Assembly: GCF_034057115.1 (NCBI RefSeq)
Contig: NZ_CP139195.1
Location: 4,526,001-4,590,000 of the forward strand
DNA from: Pseudomonas sp. AN-1
Lineage (GTDB): Bacteria; Pseudomonadota; Gammaproteobacteria; Pseudomonadales; Pseudomonadaceae
Direction: 5' to 3'
Length of the DNA: 64,000 nt
Of the stretch, positions 38,827 through 47,118 are shown piece by piece (the first letter of the stretch is position 1; the number at the start of each line of letters is the position of its first letter). The notes below the pieces were generated by a model. It was not told where the DNA came from. It made no database searches and was given only the letters and a program-made list of their open reading frames with translations. Made by a program: the position numbers and the translations under genes.

Positions 38827-38880
38827 GGGCGAATTCATTCGCCCGACGGGGCCGTGCCGGCGAATGAATTCGCCCCTACA
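38822..38880. repeat. Palindromic repeat, family A (GTAGGGGCGAATTCATTCGCC)
   Basis: Perfect 22-base arms (38822-38843 and 38859-38880, outer ends TGTAGGGG and CCCCTACA) around a 15-base GC-rich centre. This REP-like sequence is common between Pseudomonas genes. It carries the stop codon of the preceding DUF72 gene and can fold as a terminator. Confidence 0.9.
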
Positions 38881-39017
38881 GGTCAGCCGGTCAGCCGTGC
38901 CAACTCGATCGAGTGGATGGTGGCGCCTCCCCGATCACTAGCGCATTCCCGCGTCCATCGCCTGCCCGGCTCTTTCGCGCTACCCTCGCCGCACCACCAC
39001 GGACTGGATTGTCTGCC

Positions 39018-39869
39018 ATGCCCCTGCCGCGCCTGGCGCTGCTCGTCGCCCTGGCCATGCTGGCCTTCGCCGCCAACTCGCTGCTGTGCCGCATCGCCCT
39101 GCGCGACGGCCATATCGACGCCGCCAGCTTCACCGCCATCCGCCTCGCCTCCGGCGCCCTGGCGCTGTGGCTGATCGTGCGCCTGCGTCAGCGGGCGGCG
39201 CGCGCAGTGCTGGGCGGCAGCTGGCCGTCGGCGCTGGCGCTGTTCGCCTATGCGGCGGGCTTCTCCTGGGCCTACCTGCAGCTGTCCGCCGCCACCGGCG
39301 CGCTGCTGCTGTTCGGCGCGGTGCAGGCCAGCATGATCCTCTGGGGACTGTGGCGCGGCGAGCGGCTGACGGCGGGACAGGGCTGCGGCCTGCTGCTGGC
39401 CGGCGCCGGGCTGGCCGTGCTGCTGCTGCCCGGCGCCAGCGCGCCGGCGGCGCTGCCGGCGCTGGCCATGCTGCTGGCGGGGGTGGCCTGGGGCGTCTAC
39501 TCGCTGCGCGGCCGCGGCGTCGGCGACGCCACGGGCAGCACCGCCGGCAACTTCCTGCGCTGCCTGCCGCTGGCCCTGCTGCTCGGCCTCGCCGGCCTGC
39601 CCTGGGCGCAGCTGGACGGCGCCGGGGTGCTCTACGCGCTGCTCTCCGGCGCGCTGGCCTCGGGCGTCGGCTACGCCCTGTGGTACGCGGTGCTGCCGGC
39701 GCTGCGCGCCACCCAGGCGGCCACCGTGCAGCTCAGCGTGCCGTTGATCACCGCGCTGCTCGGCGTGCTGCTGCTCGGCGAGCCCTTCGGGGCGCGCCTG
39801 CTGCTGGCCGCGGCGCTGCTGCTCGGCGGCGTGGCCTGGGTGCTGCTCGGCCGCGCGCCTGCGCGCTGA
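39018..39869 (+). CDS. EamA-family DMT transporter
   Basis: A 283-residue integral membrane protein with ten predicted helices in two EamA repeats ([30 protein letters not shown] first, and a second starting near 150: [16 protein letters not shown]). Probably a metabolite exporter; substrate unknown. The ATG at 39018 was chosen over an upstream open frame because it begins the first helix. Confidence 0.88.
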   Translation: MPLPRLALLVALAMLAFAANSLLCRIALRDGHIDAASFTAIRLASGALALWLIVRLRQRAARAVLGGSWPSALALFAYAAGFSWAYLQLSAATGALLLFGAVQASMILWGLWRGERLTAGQGCGLLLAGAGLAVLLLPGASAPAALPALAMLLAGVAWGVYSLRGRGVGDATGSTAGNFLRCLPLALLLGLAGLPWAQLDGAGVLYALLSGALASGVGYALWYAVLPALRATQAATVQLSVPLITALLGVLLLGEPFGARLLLAAALLLGGVAWVLLGRAPAR

Positions 39870-39918
39870 GGCGATCTTTGGCAGAATGGCGCCCCCTTTC
39901 TCCTGCCCGGTAGCCCCG

Positions 39919-40692
39919 ATGTCCGTCAGCCCCGTCCGTGTCCGCGTCGAAGCTCTGAGTCCCGCCCATGTCGCGGCCGCCCATCAGTGGGCGACCCGTC
40001 TCGGACTGGCGGAGGAGGGCGATGCCGAATTCGCCCTGCAGCTGGGCGACGCCGGCCTGCAACTGGTCGACCTCGGTCCAGATGCGCCGGGGCCGGTGCG
40101 CGTCGACTTCGTCGAGGGCGCCAGCGCCCATCGGCGCCTGTTCGGCGGCGGCAGCGGGCAGATGATCGCCAAGGCAGTCGGCATCCAGAGCGGCGTGCGT
40201 CCGCGCATCCTCGACGCCACCGCCGGCCTGGGGCGCGACGCCTTCGTGCTGGCCAGCCTCGGCTGCGCGCTGACCCTGATCGAGCGCCAGCCGCTGGTCG
40301 CCGCGCTGCTCGAGGACGGCCTGGCGCGCGCCGCCCGCGACCCCGAGGTGGCGCCGATCGTCGCGCAGATGCAGCTGCTGACCGGCAACGCGGTGGAGCT
40401 GATGCAGGGCTGGGCCGGCGAGCCGCCGCAGGTGATCTACCTCGACCCGATGTTCCCGCACCGCGACAAGAGCGCGCTGGTGAAGAAGGAAATGCGCCTG
40501 TTCCGCCCCTTGGTCGGCGACGACCTCGACGCCCCGGCGCTGCTCGCGGCGGCGCTGGCGCTGGCCAGCCACCGGGTGGTGGTCAAGCGCCCGCGCAAGG
40601 CGCCGTGTATCGACGGCCCCAGGCCCTCCCACCAGCTGGAGGGCAAGTCCAGCCGCTACGACATCTACCCGAAGAAGGCGCTAAAGGGCTAG
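39919..40692 (+). CDS. rsmJ: 16S rRNA (guanine1516-N2)-methyltransferase RsmJ
   Basis: SAM-dependent methyltransferase, 257 residues. The SAM motif is [19 protein letters not shown] near 96-114, the acidic loop LIERQP near 120, and the catalytic YLDPMFPHR near 172-180. The C-terminal [14 protein letters not shown] is typical. Start ATG 39919. Confidence 0.92.
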   Translation: MSVSPVRVRVEALSPAHVAAAHQWATRLGLAEEGDAEFALQLGDAGLQLVDLGPDAPGPVRVDFVEGASAHRRLFGGGSGQMIAKAVGIQSGVRPRILDATAGLGRDAFVLASLGCALTLIERQPLVAALLEDGLARAARDPEVAPIVAQMQLLTGNAVELMQGWAGEPPQVIYLDPMFPHRDKSALVKKEMRLFRPLVGDDLDAPALLAAALALASHRVVVKRPRKAPCIDGPRPSHQLEGKSSRYDIYPKKALKG

Positions 40693-40727
40693 GCTGAGGG
40701 CATCGACCGCGGGATGAGGGCAGCCCC

Positions 40728-41516
40728 GTGCAGAATGTCCGCGTAGCGCTGTTCATCGATGCCGACAACTCGCCGAGCCGCAAGATCGAGGGCATCCTCG
40801 CCGAACTGGCGGTGCTCGGCGTGGTGTCCATCCGCCGCGCCTACGGCAACTGGAAGAGCCCGCGGCTGGAGTCCTGGGTGCAGGTGCTGCACGAGCACGC
40901 CATCCAGCCCATCCAGCAGTTCGACCTGGTCAAGGGCAAGAATGCCACCGACATGGCGATGGCCATCGACGCCATGGACGTGCTGCACGGCAAGCCGGTC
41001 GAGGTGTTCTGCCTGGTGTCCTCGGATTGCGACTTCACCCCGCTGGTCACCCGCCTACGCGCCGACGGCAAGCAGGTGATCGGCTTCGGCGAGCGCAAGT
41101 CGCCGGAACCCTACGTCAACGCCTGCTCGCGCTTCGTCTACCTCGACGACATGCCGGTAGAGGTGACCATCCAGCCGCTGGGCACCAGCGCCAACCCCGC
41201 CGAGGCCGAGGAGGAGGGGGTGGCCTGCGTGCCGCCGGCGGTGGCGCTGGTCAGCCGGCGCAGCGCCCCCCAGCTCAAGGGCGACAGCAAGCTGATGAAC
41301 CTGCTGCGCAACGCGGTGCTGTACGCCGCCGACGACGATGGCTGGGCGCCGCTCGGCCTGGTCGGCTCGCGCATTGCCAACCAGGCCTCCTTCGAGCCGC
41401 GCAACTACGGCTATTCGCGGCTGATCGACCTGTTCGCCGCCATCGACCTGTTCGAGGTGCGCCGCGTCGGCAACCACCCGCAGGTGCGCTACCGGCGGCG
41501 TTCCCCTGCCTCCTGA
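40728..41516 (+). CDS. NYN-domain nuclease-like protein with C-terminal LOTUS/OST-HTH domain
   Basis: A 262-residue protein. The N-terminal NYN (PIN-like) domain shows ALFIDADNSP at 7-16, KGKNATDMAMAIDAMD at 69-84 and LVSSDCDFTPLVTRLR at 95-110, keeping the acidic metal-binding set. After a linker, residues about 185-255 match a LOTUS/OST-HTH fold (LMNLLRNAVLYAADDDGWAPLGLVGS...). LOTUS domains bind RNA or RNA helicases, so an RNA-processing role is inferred. The start is GTG at 40728. Confidence 0.85.
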   Translation: MQNVRVALFIDADNSPSRKIEGILAELAVLGVVSIRRAYGNWKSPRLESWVQVLHEHAIQPIQQFDLVKGKNATDMAMAIDAMDVLHGKPVEVFCLVSSDCDFTPLVTRLRADGKQVIGFGERKSPEPYVNACSRFVYLDDMPVEVTIQPLGTSANPAEAEEEGVACVPPAVALVSRRSAPQLKGDSKLMNLLRNAVLYAADDDGWAPLGLVGSRIANQASFEPRNYGYSRLIDLFAAIDLFEVRRVGNHPQVRYRRRSPAS

Positions 41517-41675
41517 ACGCGCGCGGTGTGCGGCAAATGTCGACTGCGTCGCCCCGCTGCAAAAAAAGGCCCTTCATGTCGCATGGGTTATTGGCGATTG
41601 CGTTGCCATGGCCTAGTGTCGATGGGCCGCCAGGATCGCGGCGGTACCCCGTCACTGACACAAGGAGTGTCGATC

Positions 41676-42005
41676 ATGTCGAAACTGCGTGTTTCCTCCC
41701 TGCTGTTCGCCCTGCTCACCGGATTCTCCACGCTGGCCTCGGCTGCCGAGGCACCGGCGTCTGCCGCCCCGTCGGTGGCGGTTCAGGCGACGGCCGAAGC
41801 GCCGCTGGCCAAGGTCGATCTGAACAGCGCCGACGCGGAAACCCTGGCGCGCGAGCTGAACGGCATCGGCGAGGCCAAGGCCCGCGCCATCGTCGAGTAT
41901 CGCGAGGCCAACGGCGCGTTCACCTCGGTGGACGAGTTGCTGGAAGTGAAGGGCATCGGTGCGGCGACGCTGGAGAAGAATCGCGAGCGGCTGGTCGCCA
42001 ACTGA
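41676..42005 (+). CDS. comEA: ComEA-like helix-hairpin-helix DNA-binding protein
   Basis: A 109-residue exported protein with a signal peptide cleaved near ASAAEA and a helix-hairpin-helix domain (KVDLNSADAETLARELNGIGEAKARAIVEYRE at about 48-79; continuing VDELLEVKGIGAATLEKNR). ComEA proteins bind incoming DNA during transformation. No other competence genes are in the window. The ATG at 41676 follows AAGGAG. Confidence 0.88.
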   Translation: MSKLRVSSLLFALLTGFSTLASAAEAPASAAPSVAVQATAEAPLAKVDLNSADAETLARELNGIGEAKARAIVEYREANGAFTSVDELLEVKGIGAATLEKNRERLVAN

Positions 42006-42027
42006 GGCTATGCCTGTCTGAACGAAG

Positions 42028-42049
42028 GGGCCGGTCTCGCGACCGGCCC
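42028..42049. terminator. Hairpin between comEA and the first hemerythrin gene
   Basis: A perfect 9-base stem GGGCCGGTC / GACCGGCCC with a TCGC loop between convergent genes; only a short T run follows. Confidence 0.75.
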
Positions 42050-42075
42050 TCTTGTCTGCTGGACCTTTGTGGCGA

Positions 42076-42525
42076 TCAGCCGAAGAACTTGCCGAGCATG
42101 CGGGCGACGAAGCCGCCTTCGATGTTGCGCTTGACGAAGGACACGTAGTGCTTGTCGTCGCGCTTGATGTGGTTGGTCAGCCACAGGCCGATGTCGGTGC
42201 GCACTTCCTTGGCCACCCGGAAGGTTTCCTCGCCCTTGCCCAGGCGCTCGTGGTAGGCGTGGGCGCGGGCCTTGAAGGCCTCGTGCACCTGGTGATGGGC
42301 CTCCAGCATCGGGTAGCCGGCCTTGGCCATCAGGCTCTCCTCGAAGGTGTTGTGGGAGATGGCATAGTCGATCAGCGACTTGATGACGTGCTCGACTTCG
42401 TCGGCGTTGCGCGTCTTGATCGCGTGGTCGATCTCCTCCAGATACTCGAAGATGCGCTTGTGCTGCTCATCGATGATATCGATGCCGGTTTCGAATTCTG
42501 CTGTCCAGGAAATGACAAAGCTCAT
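42076..42525 (-). CDS. Bacteriohemerythrin 1
   Basis: A 149-residue single-domain hemerythrin with the complete di-iron ligand set: His22 (DEQHKRIF), His58 and Glu62 (HNTFEE), His77 and His81 (HHQVHEAF), His119 and Asp124 (NHIKRDD). Binds O2 reversibly in the family; a store or sensor function is inferred. I use the ATG at 42525 (SFVISWTAE). A near copy lies 352 bases upstream on the same strand. Confidence 0.92.
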   Translation of the reverse strand: MSFVISWTAEFETGIDIIDEQHKRIFEYLEEIDHAIKTRNADEVEHVIKSLIDYAISHNTFEESLMAKAGYPMLEAHHQVHEAFKARAHAYHERLGKGEETFRVAKEVRTDIGLWLTNHIKRDDKHYVSFVKRNIEGGFVARMLGKFFG

Positions 42526-42877
42526 GGCGTAGATCCCTTGTCCTGTGAACGTTTGAATCGCGCTGGCGTGGTGCCCTGCATATCTTCCGCCGGCGCTCGT
42601 CCTGCTCGCCGGTAGCCATCGGTGACAGGCGTCAGCCTGACCGGGCACGCACGTCCTCGTGGTCCGTGCGGTTGGATGGATATCAGGTGCTGGGGTTGTT
42701 GCTCGTTCCCTGAGTCAGGCCTCCCCTGGAGGTGTGGATGTGTATGGCAGGCCGGAGTTGGCTGGATGGCATGGGTGTTCGTCTCTTTTATTGTTGTTAT
42801 CGGGGACTGCTACTGCCTGCGCTGCAGGTCCGGTCTGGTAGCCGGCCTGCAGGCCTGGTCGATCGCCGCCAAGGCGA
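42526..42877. other. Gap between the hemerythrin genes
   Basis: 352 bases without a supported gene. It contains a perfect palindrome GGCCTGCAGGCC (42844-42855) and a short AT-rich patch near 42786-42800 that could be promoter-like for hemerythrin 1. Nothing else is recognised. Confidence 0.5.
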
Positions 42878-43327
42878 TCAGCCGAAGAACTTGCCGAGCA
42901 TGCGCGACACGAAGCCGCCGTCCAGGCTCTTCTTGACGAAGGGCACGTAGTGCTTGTCGTCACGCTTGATGTGGTTGGTCAGCCACAGGCCGATGTCGGT
43001 GCGCACTTCGCGGGCCAGGCGGAAGTGGTCTTCGCCGTTGCTCAGGCGCTGGCCGTAGGCTTCGGCGCGGGTCTTGAAGGCTTCATGCACCTGATGGTGG
43101 GCGTCCAGCATCGGATAGCCGGCCTTTTCCATCAGGCTTTCCTCGAAGGTGTTGTGCGAGATGGCGTAGTCGAGCAGGGCCTTGATCACGTACTCGACCT
43201 CGCTGGTCGACTGGGCCTTGATGGCGTGATCGATCTCGGACAGATATTCGAAGATGCGCTTGTGCTGCTCGTCGATGATATCGATGCCCGTGGCGTACTC
43301 GGGCGACCAGGAAATGACGAATCCCAT
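42878..43327 (-). CDS. Bacteriohemerythrin 2
   Basis: A 149-residue paralogue of hemerythrin 1, sharing nearly every residue of the di-iron core (HKRIFEYLSEIDHAI, HNTFEES, HHQVHEAF, NHIKRDDKHYV) and the C-terminus RMLGKFFG. The pair arose by tandem duplication, with divergence in the loop after helix 3 (RAEAYGQRLSNGED versus RAHAYHERLGKGEE). Confidence 0.92.
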   Translation of the reverse strand: MGFVISWSPEYATGIDIIDEQHKRIFEYLSEIDHAIKAQSTSEVEYVIKALLDYAISHNTFEESLMEKAGYPMLDAHHQVHEAFKTRAEAYGQRLSNGEDHFRLAREVRTDIGLWLTNHIKRDDKHYVPFVKKSLDGGFVSRMLGKFFG

Positions 43328-43573
43328 GAAGGTTATCCTTGCTGTAAACGTTTCGACTTACTTTTAGTGGTTTGTTCTGTAAGCCCCACGCGAAGGTGCG
43401 TGGGCTTTCAGTATCACGATGTCGCAGTAAAGGCCATAGTCCGCTTGTGGGCTTTGTCGCGAAGCCTCGGTTTTGTGAACTGTTTGGCAATTCCGCTTCA
43501 GGCCGGGAGAGTCGCGCGGGAGGGGCGGAAAGTTTGACGCCCGTCCGGCAAGTCTCTAACCTGCGCCACCTGC
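43328..43573. other. Gap between hemerythrin 2 and the cobalamin riboswitch
   Basis: About 245 bases without a gene. A stem with one bulge (43381-43408, AAGCCC...GGGCTTT) stands near the start of the hemerythrin leader on the opposite strand; lacking a T tract on either side it is not a clear terminator. A promoter for btuB is expected here but I could not place it. Confidence 0.4.
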
Positions 43574-43826
43574 TTCAGGTGCCCCCCAGTCCAGACTCGG
43601 AGGGGTGAAACAGGGAAGCCGGTGCGTATATGTAATGATTTTTCATTGCAATTTTGATACCAAGCCGGCGCTGCCCCCGCAACGGTAGGCGAGTCGAGAA
43701 GCCACACCGGCAGATGCGCGACGCTCCAGAGGCGTCCGCCAACTGCCAGGCCACTGTGTCCAGACACGGGAAGGCGTGGATTCGGGAACCCTCGGGTTCC
43801 GCTCGCAAGCCCGGAGACCGGCCTGT
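43574..43826 (+). promoter_or_regulatory. Cobalamin (AdoCbl) riboswitch upstream of btuB
   Basis: The conserved elements follow in order: AGGTGCC near 43578, GGGAAGCCGGTG near 43613, CCGGCGCTGCCCCCGCAACGGTA (43665-43687; read as two parts), GCCACTGTG near 43750, CACGGGAAGGCG near 43765, and the B12 box AGCCCGGAGACCGGCC at 43808-43823. The B12 box ends about 138 bases before the btuB ATG. It is expected to lower expression of btuB, and perhaps of the cob genes behind it, when adenosylcobalamin is plentiful. Confidence 0.93.
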
Positions 43827-43960
43827 CGCATCCACGGTATCGCGGAGGGCGCTACCCGTCGGGTGGGCGGCCTGCGTGTCCTGCTGTCCGTTCGTCGTCC
43901 GGTCCTCTGCATGCCTTCGCAAGCCAATCGCGCGGGTGAGCGCGATGCAGAGAGTGATCG

Positions 43961-45814
43961 ATGAGACATGCCCTTCTGCGGCCGACAATCGTCGTGCTGT
44001 GTAGTCTTTCCTCCATTCCCGTCCTGGCGCACGAAGCGCTGTCGGTCGAGCCCCTGCTGGTGACTGCCAGCCGCACGACGCAGACGGCCAGCGACGCACT
44101 GGCCTCCGTGACGGTGATCGAGCGCACCGAAATCGAGCGCCGCCAGGCCGCCTCGCTGCCCGAGCTGCTGCGCGGCGTGCCGGGCGTGACGCTGGCCAAC
44201 AACGGCGGCCCGGGCAAGAGCAGCTCGCTGTTCCTGCGCGGCACCGAGTCCGACCACGTGCTGGTGCTGATCGACGGCATCAAGGTCGGTTCGGCCACCA
44301 GCGGCAGTGCCGCCTTCCAGGATCTGCCGGTGGAGCTGATCGAGCGCATCGAGATCGTCCGAGGTCCGCGCTCCAGCCTGTACGGTTCGGAAGCCATCGG
44401 CGGGGTGATCCAGATCTTCACGCGCCGGGACGGCGGCGCCGGCCTGCGGCCGTTCCTCTCGGCGGGCACGGGCACCCACGACAGTCACAGCGGCAGCGCC
44501 GGGCTGTCCGGGCGCTCCGGTGCGAGCTGGTTCAGCCTCGGCGTCTCGTCCAGCGACACCGACGGCATCAACGTCAAGCCGCGCGGCGCCAGCGGCTACG
44601 AGGACGACAGCGACGGCTACCGCAACCTGTCCGGCTCCTTGCGCGCCGGCCACCGCTTCGCCAACGGCCTGGAACTGGACGGCAGCTTCCTGCAGGCCGA
44701 GTCGCACAACGATTTCGACAGTACCACGGGCGAGGACGCCTATACCGAGGGGGTGCAGAAGGTCGCCGGCCTGCGCGCACGCCTTGCCCCGCTCGAGTCC
44801 TGGCTGGTGACCCTGCAGGCCGGGCGCAGCGAGGACCGGTCGGACGCCTTCGAGGACGGTGGCTTCAATTCGCGTTACGACACCCGTCGCGACTCACTGT
44901 CCTGGCAGAGCGACGTGACCCTGGCCGCGGGCCATACCCTGGTGCTGGGCGTCGACCATCAGCACGACGAGATCGACAGCACCAGGCGCTACGCCGAGGA
45001 CTCGCGCGACAATGACGGCTACTTCGCCCAGTACCTCGGCGGGTCGGGGCGTCACGACTGGCAGCTGGCGCTGCGCCGCGACGACAACCAGCAGTTCGGC
45101 GATCACGATACCGGCAGCGCCGCCTGGGGTTACGCCCTGGGCCCGACGCTGCGCGTCCATGCCAGCTACGGCACGGCCTTCAAGGCGCCGACCTTCAACG
45201 AGCTGTACTACCCCGGCTACGGCAACCCCGCGCTGGATGCGGAGAAATCGCGGACTGTCGAGCTGGGGCTGAACGGCAGCCCCGGCTGGGGGCACTGGAC
45301 GGCCAGCGTGTACCGGACCCGTGTCGACGATCTGATCAGCAGCGTGCGCGTCAACGGTGCAAGCCTGGCGCAAGGGGTCGACGAGGCGCGCATCCGCGGC
45401 CTCGAACTGCAGGTCGGCAGCGACCTGCGCGGTTGGGAATGGACTGCCGGTTACAGCCTGATGGACGCCGAAAACCGCTCCAGGCGCTCCAGCCGCTCCG
45501 GCATTGCCTACTACGGCAAGGATCTCAGCCGGCGCCCCGGGCAGACCTTCAACCTCGACGTCGACCGCGCCTTCGGCCGTTTCAGCGTGGGCGGCACGCT
45601 CTACGCGCGGGACTCGGCCTACGACGATCTGGAAAACCAGACCGAACTGTCCGGCTACGCCAGCCTCGACCTGCGCGGCGAGTACCGCCTCGACGACGAG
45701 TGGCGCCTGCAGGCGCGGGTGAGCAACCTGCTCGACGCCGACTACCAGACCGCCGCCGGCTACAACCAGCCGGGCCAGGCGGTGTACTTCACAGTGCGCT
45801 ACCAGGCGCTCTGA
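43961..45814 (+). CDS. btuB: TonB-dependent vitamin B12 outer-membrane receptor
   Basis: Outer-membrane transporter for cobalamin. The 617-residue protein has a signal peptide ending near PVLAHE, a TonB-box-like VEPLLVTAS near 29-37, a plug domain (IERRQAASLPELLRGVPGV) and a 22-strand barrel ending in the aromatic-type C-terminus VYFTVRYQAL. The upstream cobalamin riboswitch and downstream cob genes identify the substrate. Confidence 0.93.
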   Translation: MRHALLRPTIVVLCSLSSIPVLAHEALSVEPLLVTASRTTQTASDALASVTVIERTEIERRQAASLPELLRGVPGVTLANNGGPGKSSSLFLRGTESDHVLVLIDGIKVGSATSGSAAFQDLPVELIERIEIVRGPRSSLYGSEAIGGVIQIFTRRDGGAGLRPFLSAGTGTHDSHSGSAGLSGRSGASWFSLGVSSSDTDGINVKPRGASGYEDDSDGYRNLSGSLRAGHRFANGLELDGSFLQAESHNDFDSTTGEDAYTEGVQKVAGLRARLAPLESWLVTLQAGRSEDRSDAFEDGGFNSRYDTRRDSLSWQSDVTLAAGHTLVLGVDHQHDEIDSTRRYAEDSRDNDGYFAQYLGGSGRHDWQLALRRDDNQQFGDHDTGSAAWGYALGPTLRVHASYGTAFKAPTFNELYYPGYGNPALDAEKSRTVELGLNGSPGWGHWTASVYRTRVDDLISSVRVNGASLAQGVDEARIRGLELQVGSDLRGWEWTAGYSLMDAENRSRRSSRSGIAYYGKDLSRRPGQTFNLDVDRAFGRFSVGGTLYARDSAYDDLENQTELSGYASLDLRGEYRLDDEWRLQARVSNLLDADYQTAAGYNQPGQAVYFTVRYQAL

Positions 45815-45931
45815 GACAGGGGCGCTGGCAGGGCAGAGGTTTTCCCCGCAGCTGTTGTAAACCCAGCACGGCGCCGACATTTTGCAGCGCCAGCTACACC
45901 ATCCGATGCCATCTACCCGAGGAGTTCCACC

Positions 45932-46504
45932 ATGCTCGACCTTTCCCCCCGCAGCCGCCTGGCCATCGGCATCGTCCTGGCCGCACTGCTGGCCATGACC
46001 CGCGGCCACCATTTCGGCGACCTCAACCTGCCCAGCGCCTCTTGGGCGGTGTTCTTCCTCGCCGGCGTGCTGCTGCCGGCGCGCCTGGCCTTCCCGGCGC
46101 TGTTCCTCGAGGCGGTTGCCCTCGATCTCGTCGCCGTGACCTGGGGCGGGGCGAGCAACTGGTGCGTGACCCCGGCCTACTGGCTGCTGCTGCCGGCCTA
46201 CGCTGCGCTGTGGTTCGGCGGCCGGGTCTATGCCGGCTGGCACCGCGACGACCTCGCGGCGCCGCCGCGCCTGCTGTCCTGCCTGCTCGCCTCCAGCTTC
46301 GCCTGCCACCTGCTGTCCAGCGGCGGCTTCTGGTTCTTCTCCGGTCGCTACCCCGAGGCGACCCTGGCCGGCTTCCTGCCGCGCATCGCCACCTACTACC
46401 CGCAGTCGCTGCAGGCGCTGGCCCTGTACGTCGGCGCGGCCGCGCTGCTGCTGGCCGCCGCTCATGCCTGGAAGCAGGCCCGTGGCGTGGAGGCGAGCCG
46501 ATGA
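45932..46504 (+). CDS. Unrecognised five- to six-helix membrane protein in the cobalamin cluster
   Basis: A 190-residue integral membrane protein. Hydrophobic helices lie at about 11-24, 36-50, 55-70, 82-95, 112-130 and 152-175; a conserved-looking RGHHFGDLNLPSASWA loop near 25-40 and YYPQSLQALALY near 153-164. It sits between btuB and cobO and overlaps cobO by ATGA, so it is co-translated with B12 genes. The size and helix number recall ECF S-components or cobalt transporters, but I see no family motif. Its role in corrinoid or cobalt handling is inferred from context only. Confidence 0.7.
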   Translation: MLDLSPRSRLAIGIVLAALLAMTRGHHFGDLNLPSASWAVFFLAGVLLPARLAFPALFLEAVALDLVAVTWGGASNWCVTPAYWLLLPAYAALWFGGRVYAGWHRDDLAAPPRLLSCLLASSFACHLLSSGGFWFFSGRYPEATLAGFLPRIATYYPQSLQALALYVGAAALLLAAAHAWKQARGVEASR

Positions 46505-47118
46505 GCACTCAGGACGAACTGGCGCGCGACGAGCGCCACAAGGCGCGCATGCAGCGCAAGAAGGCGGTGGTCGACGCCAAGATCGCCGAGGCCAGTGCCG
46601 AGCGCGGCCTGCTGCTGGTCAACACCGGCAACGGCAAGGGCAAGAGCAGCGCCGCCTTCGGCATGCTGGCGCGCACCCTCGGCCACGGCCTCAGGGCCGG
46701 CGTGGTGCAGTTCATCAAGGGCGCGGCGAGCACCGGCGAGGAAGCCTTCTTCCGCCGCTTCCCCGAGGAGGTGCGCTACTTCGTGATGGGCGAGGGCTTC
46801 ACCTGGGAGACCCAGGACCGCCAGCGCGACATCGAGAAAGCCGAAGAGGCCTGGGCGGTGGCCCGCGCGTTGCTGCGGGACCCGCAGATCGCCCTGGTGG
46901 TGCTCGACGAGCTGAACATCGCCCTCAAGTACGGCTACCTGTCGCTGGAGCGCGTGCTGGCGGATATCGCCGCGCGCCCGCCGCTGCAGCACGTGGTGGT
47001 CACCGGCCGCGGTGCGCCGGCCGGGCTGATCGAGGCGGCCGACACGGTCAGCGAGATCGGCCTGGTCAAGCACGCCTTCCAGGCCGGGGTGAAGGCGCAG
47101 AAGGGAGTGGAGTTCTGA
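46501..47118 (+). CDS. cobO: Corrinoid adenosyltransferase (cob(I)yrinic acid a,c-diamide adenosyltransferase)
   Basis: Transfers the 5'-deoxyadenosyl group of ATP to cob(I)alamin or precursors. The 205-residue protein has a P-loop GNGKGKSS at 43-50 and the BtuR/CobO segments VVQFIKGAASTGEE, VVLDELNIALKYG and VVVTGRGAP. ATGA overlap upstream and TGATG overlap with cobB. Confidence 0.95.
   Translation: MSTQDELARDERHKARMQRKKAVVDAKIAEASAERGLLLVNTGNGKGKSSAAFGMLARTLGHGLRAGVVQFIKGAASTGEEAFFRRFPEEVRYFVMGEGFTWETQDRQRDIEKAEEAWAVARALLRDPQIALVVLDELNIALKYGYLSLERVLADIAARPPLQHVVVTGRGAPAGLIEAADTVSEIGLVKHAFQAGVKAQKGVEF

Noticed and set aside
42622-42936. Plus-strand frames in the gap between the hemerythrin genes
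   Set aside because: No Shine-Dalgarno or recognisable domain, and part overlaps antisense of hemerythrin 2.
43381-43408. Hairpin near the hemerythrin 2 promoter as a terminator
   Set aside because: The stem has a bulge and no T tract follows on either strand.
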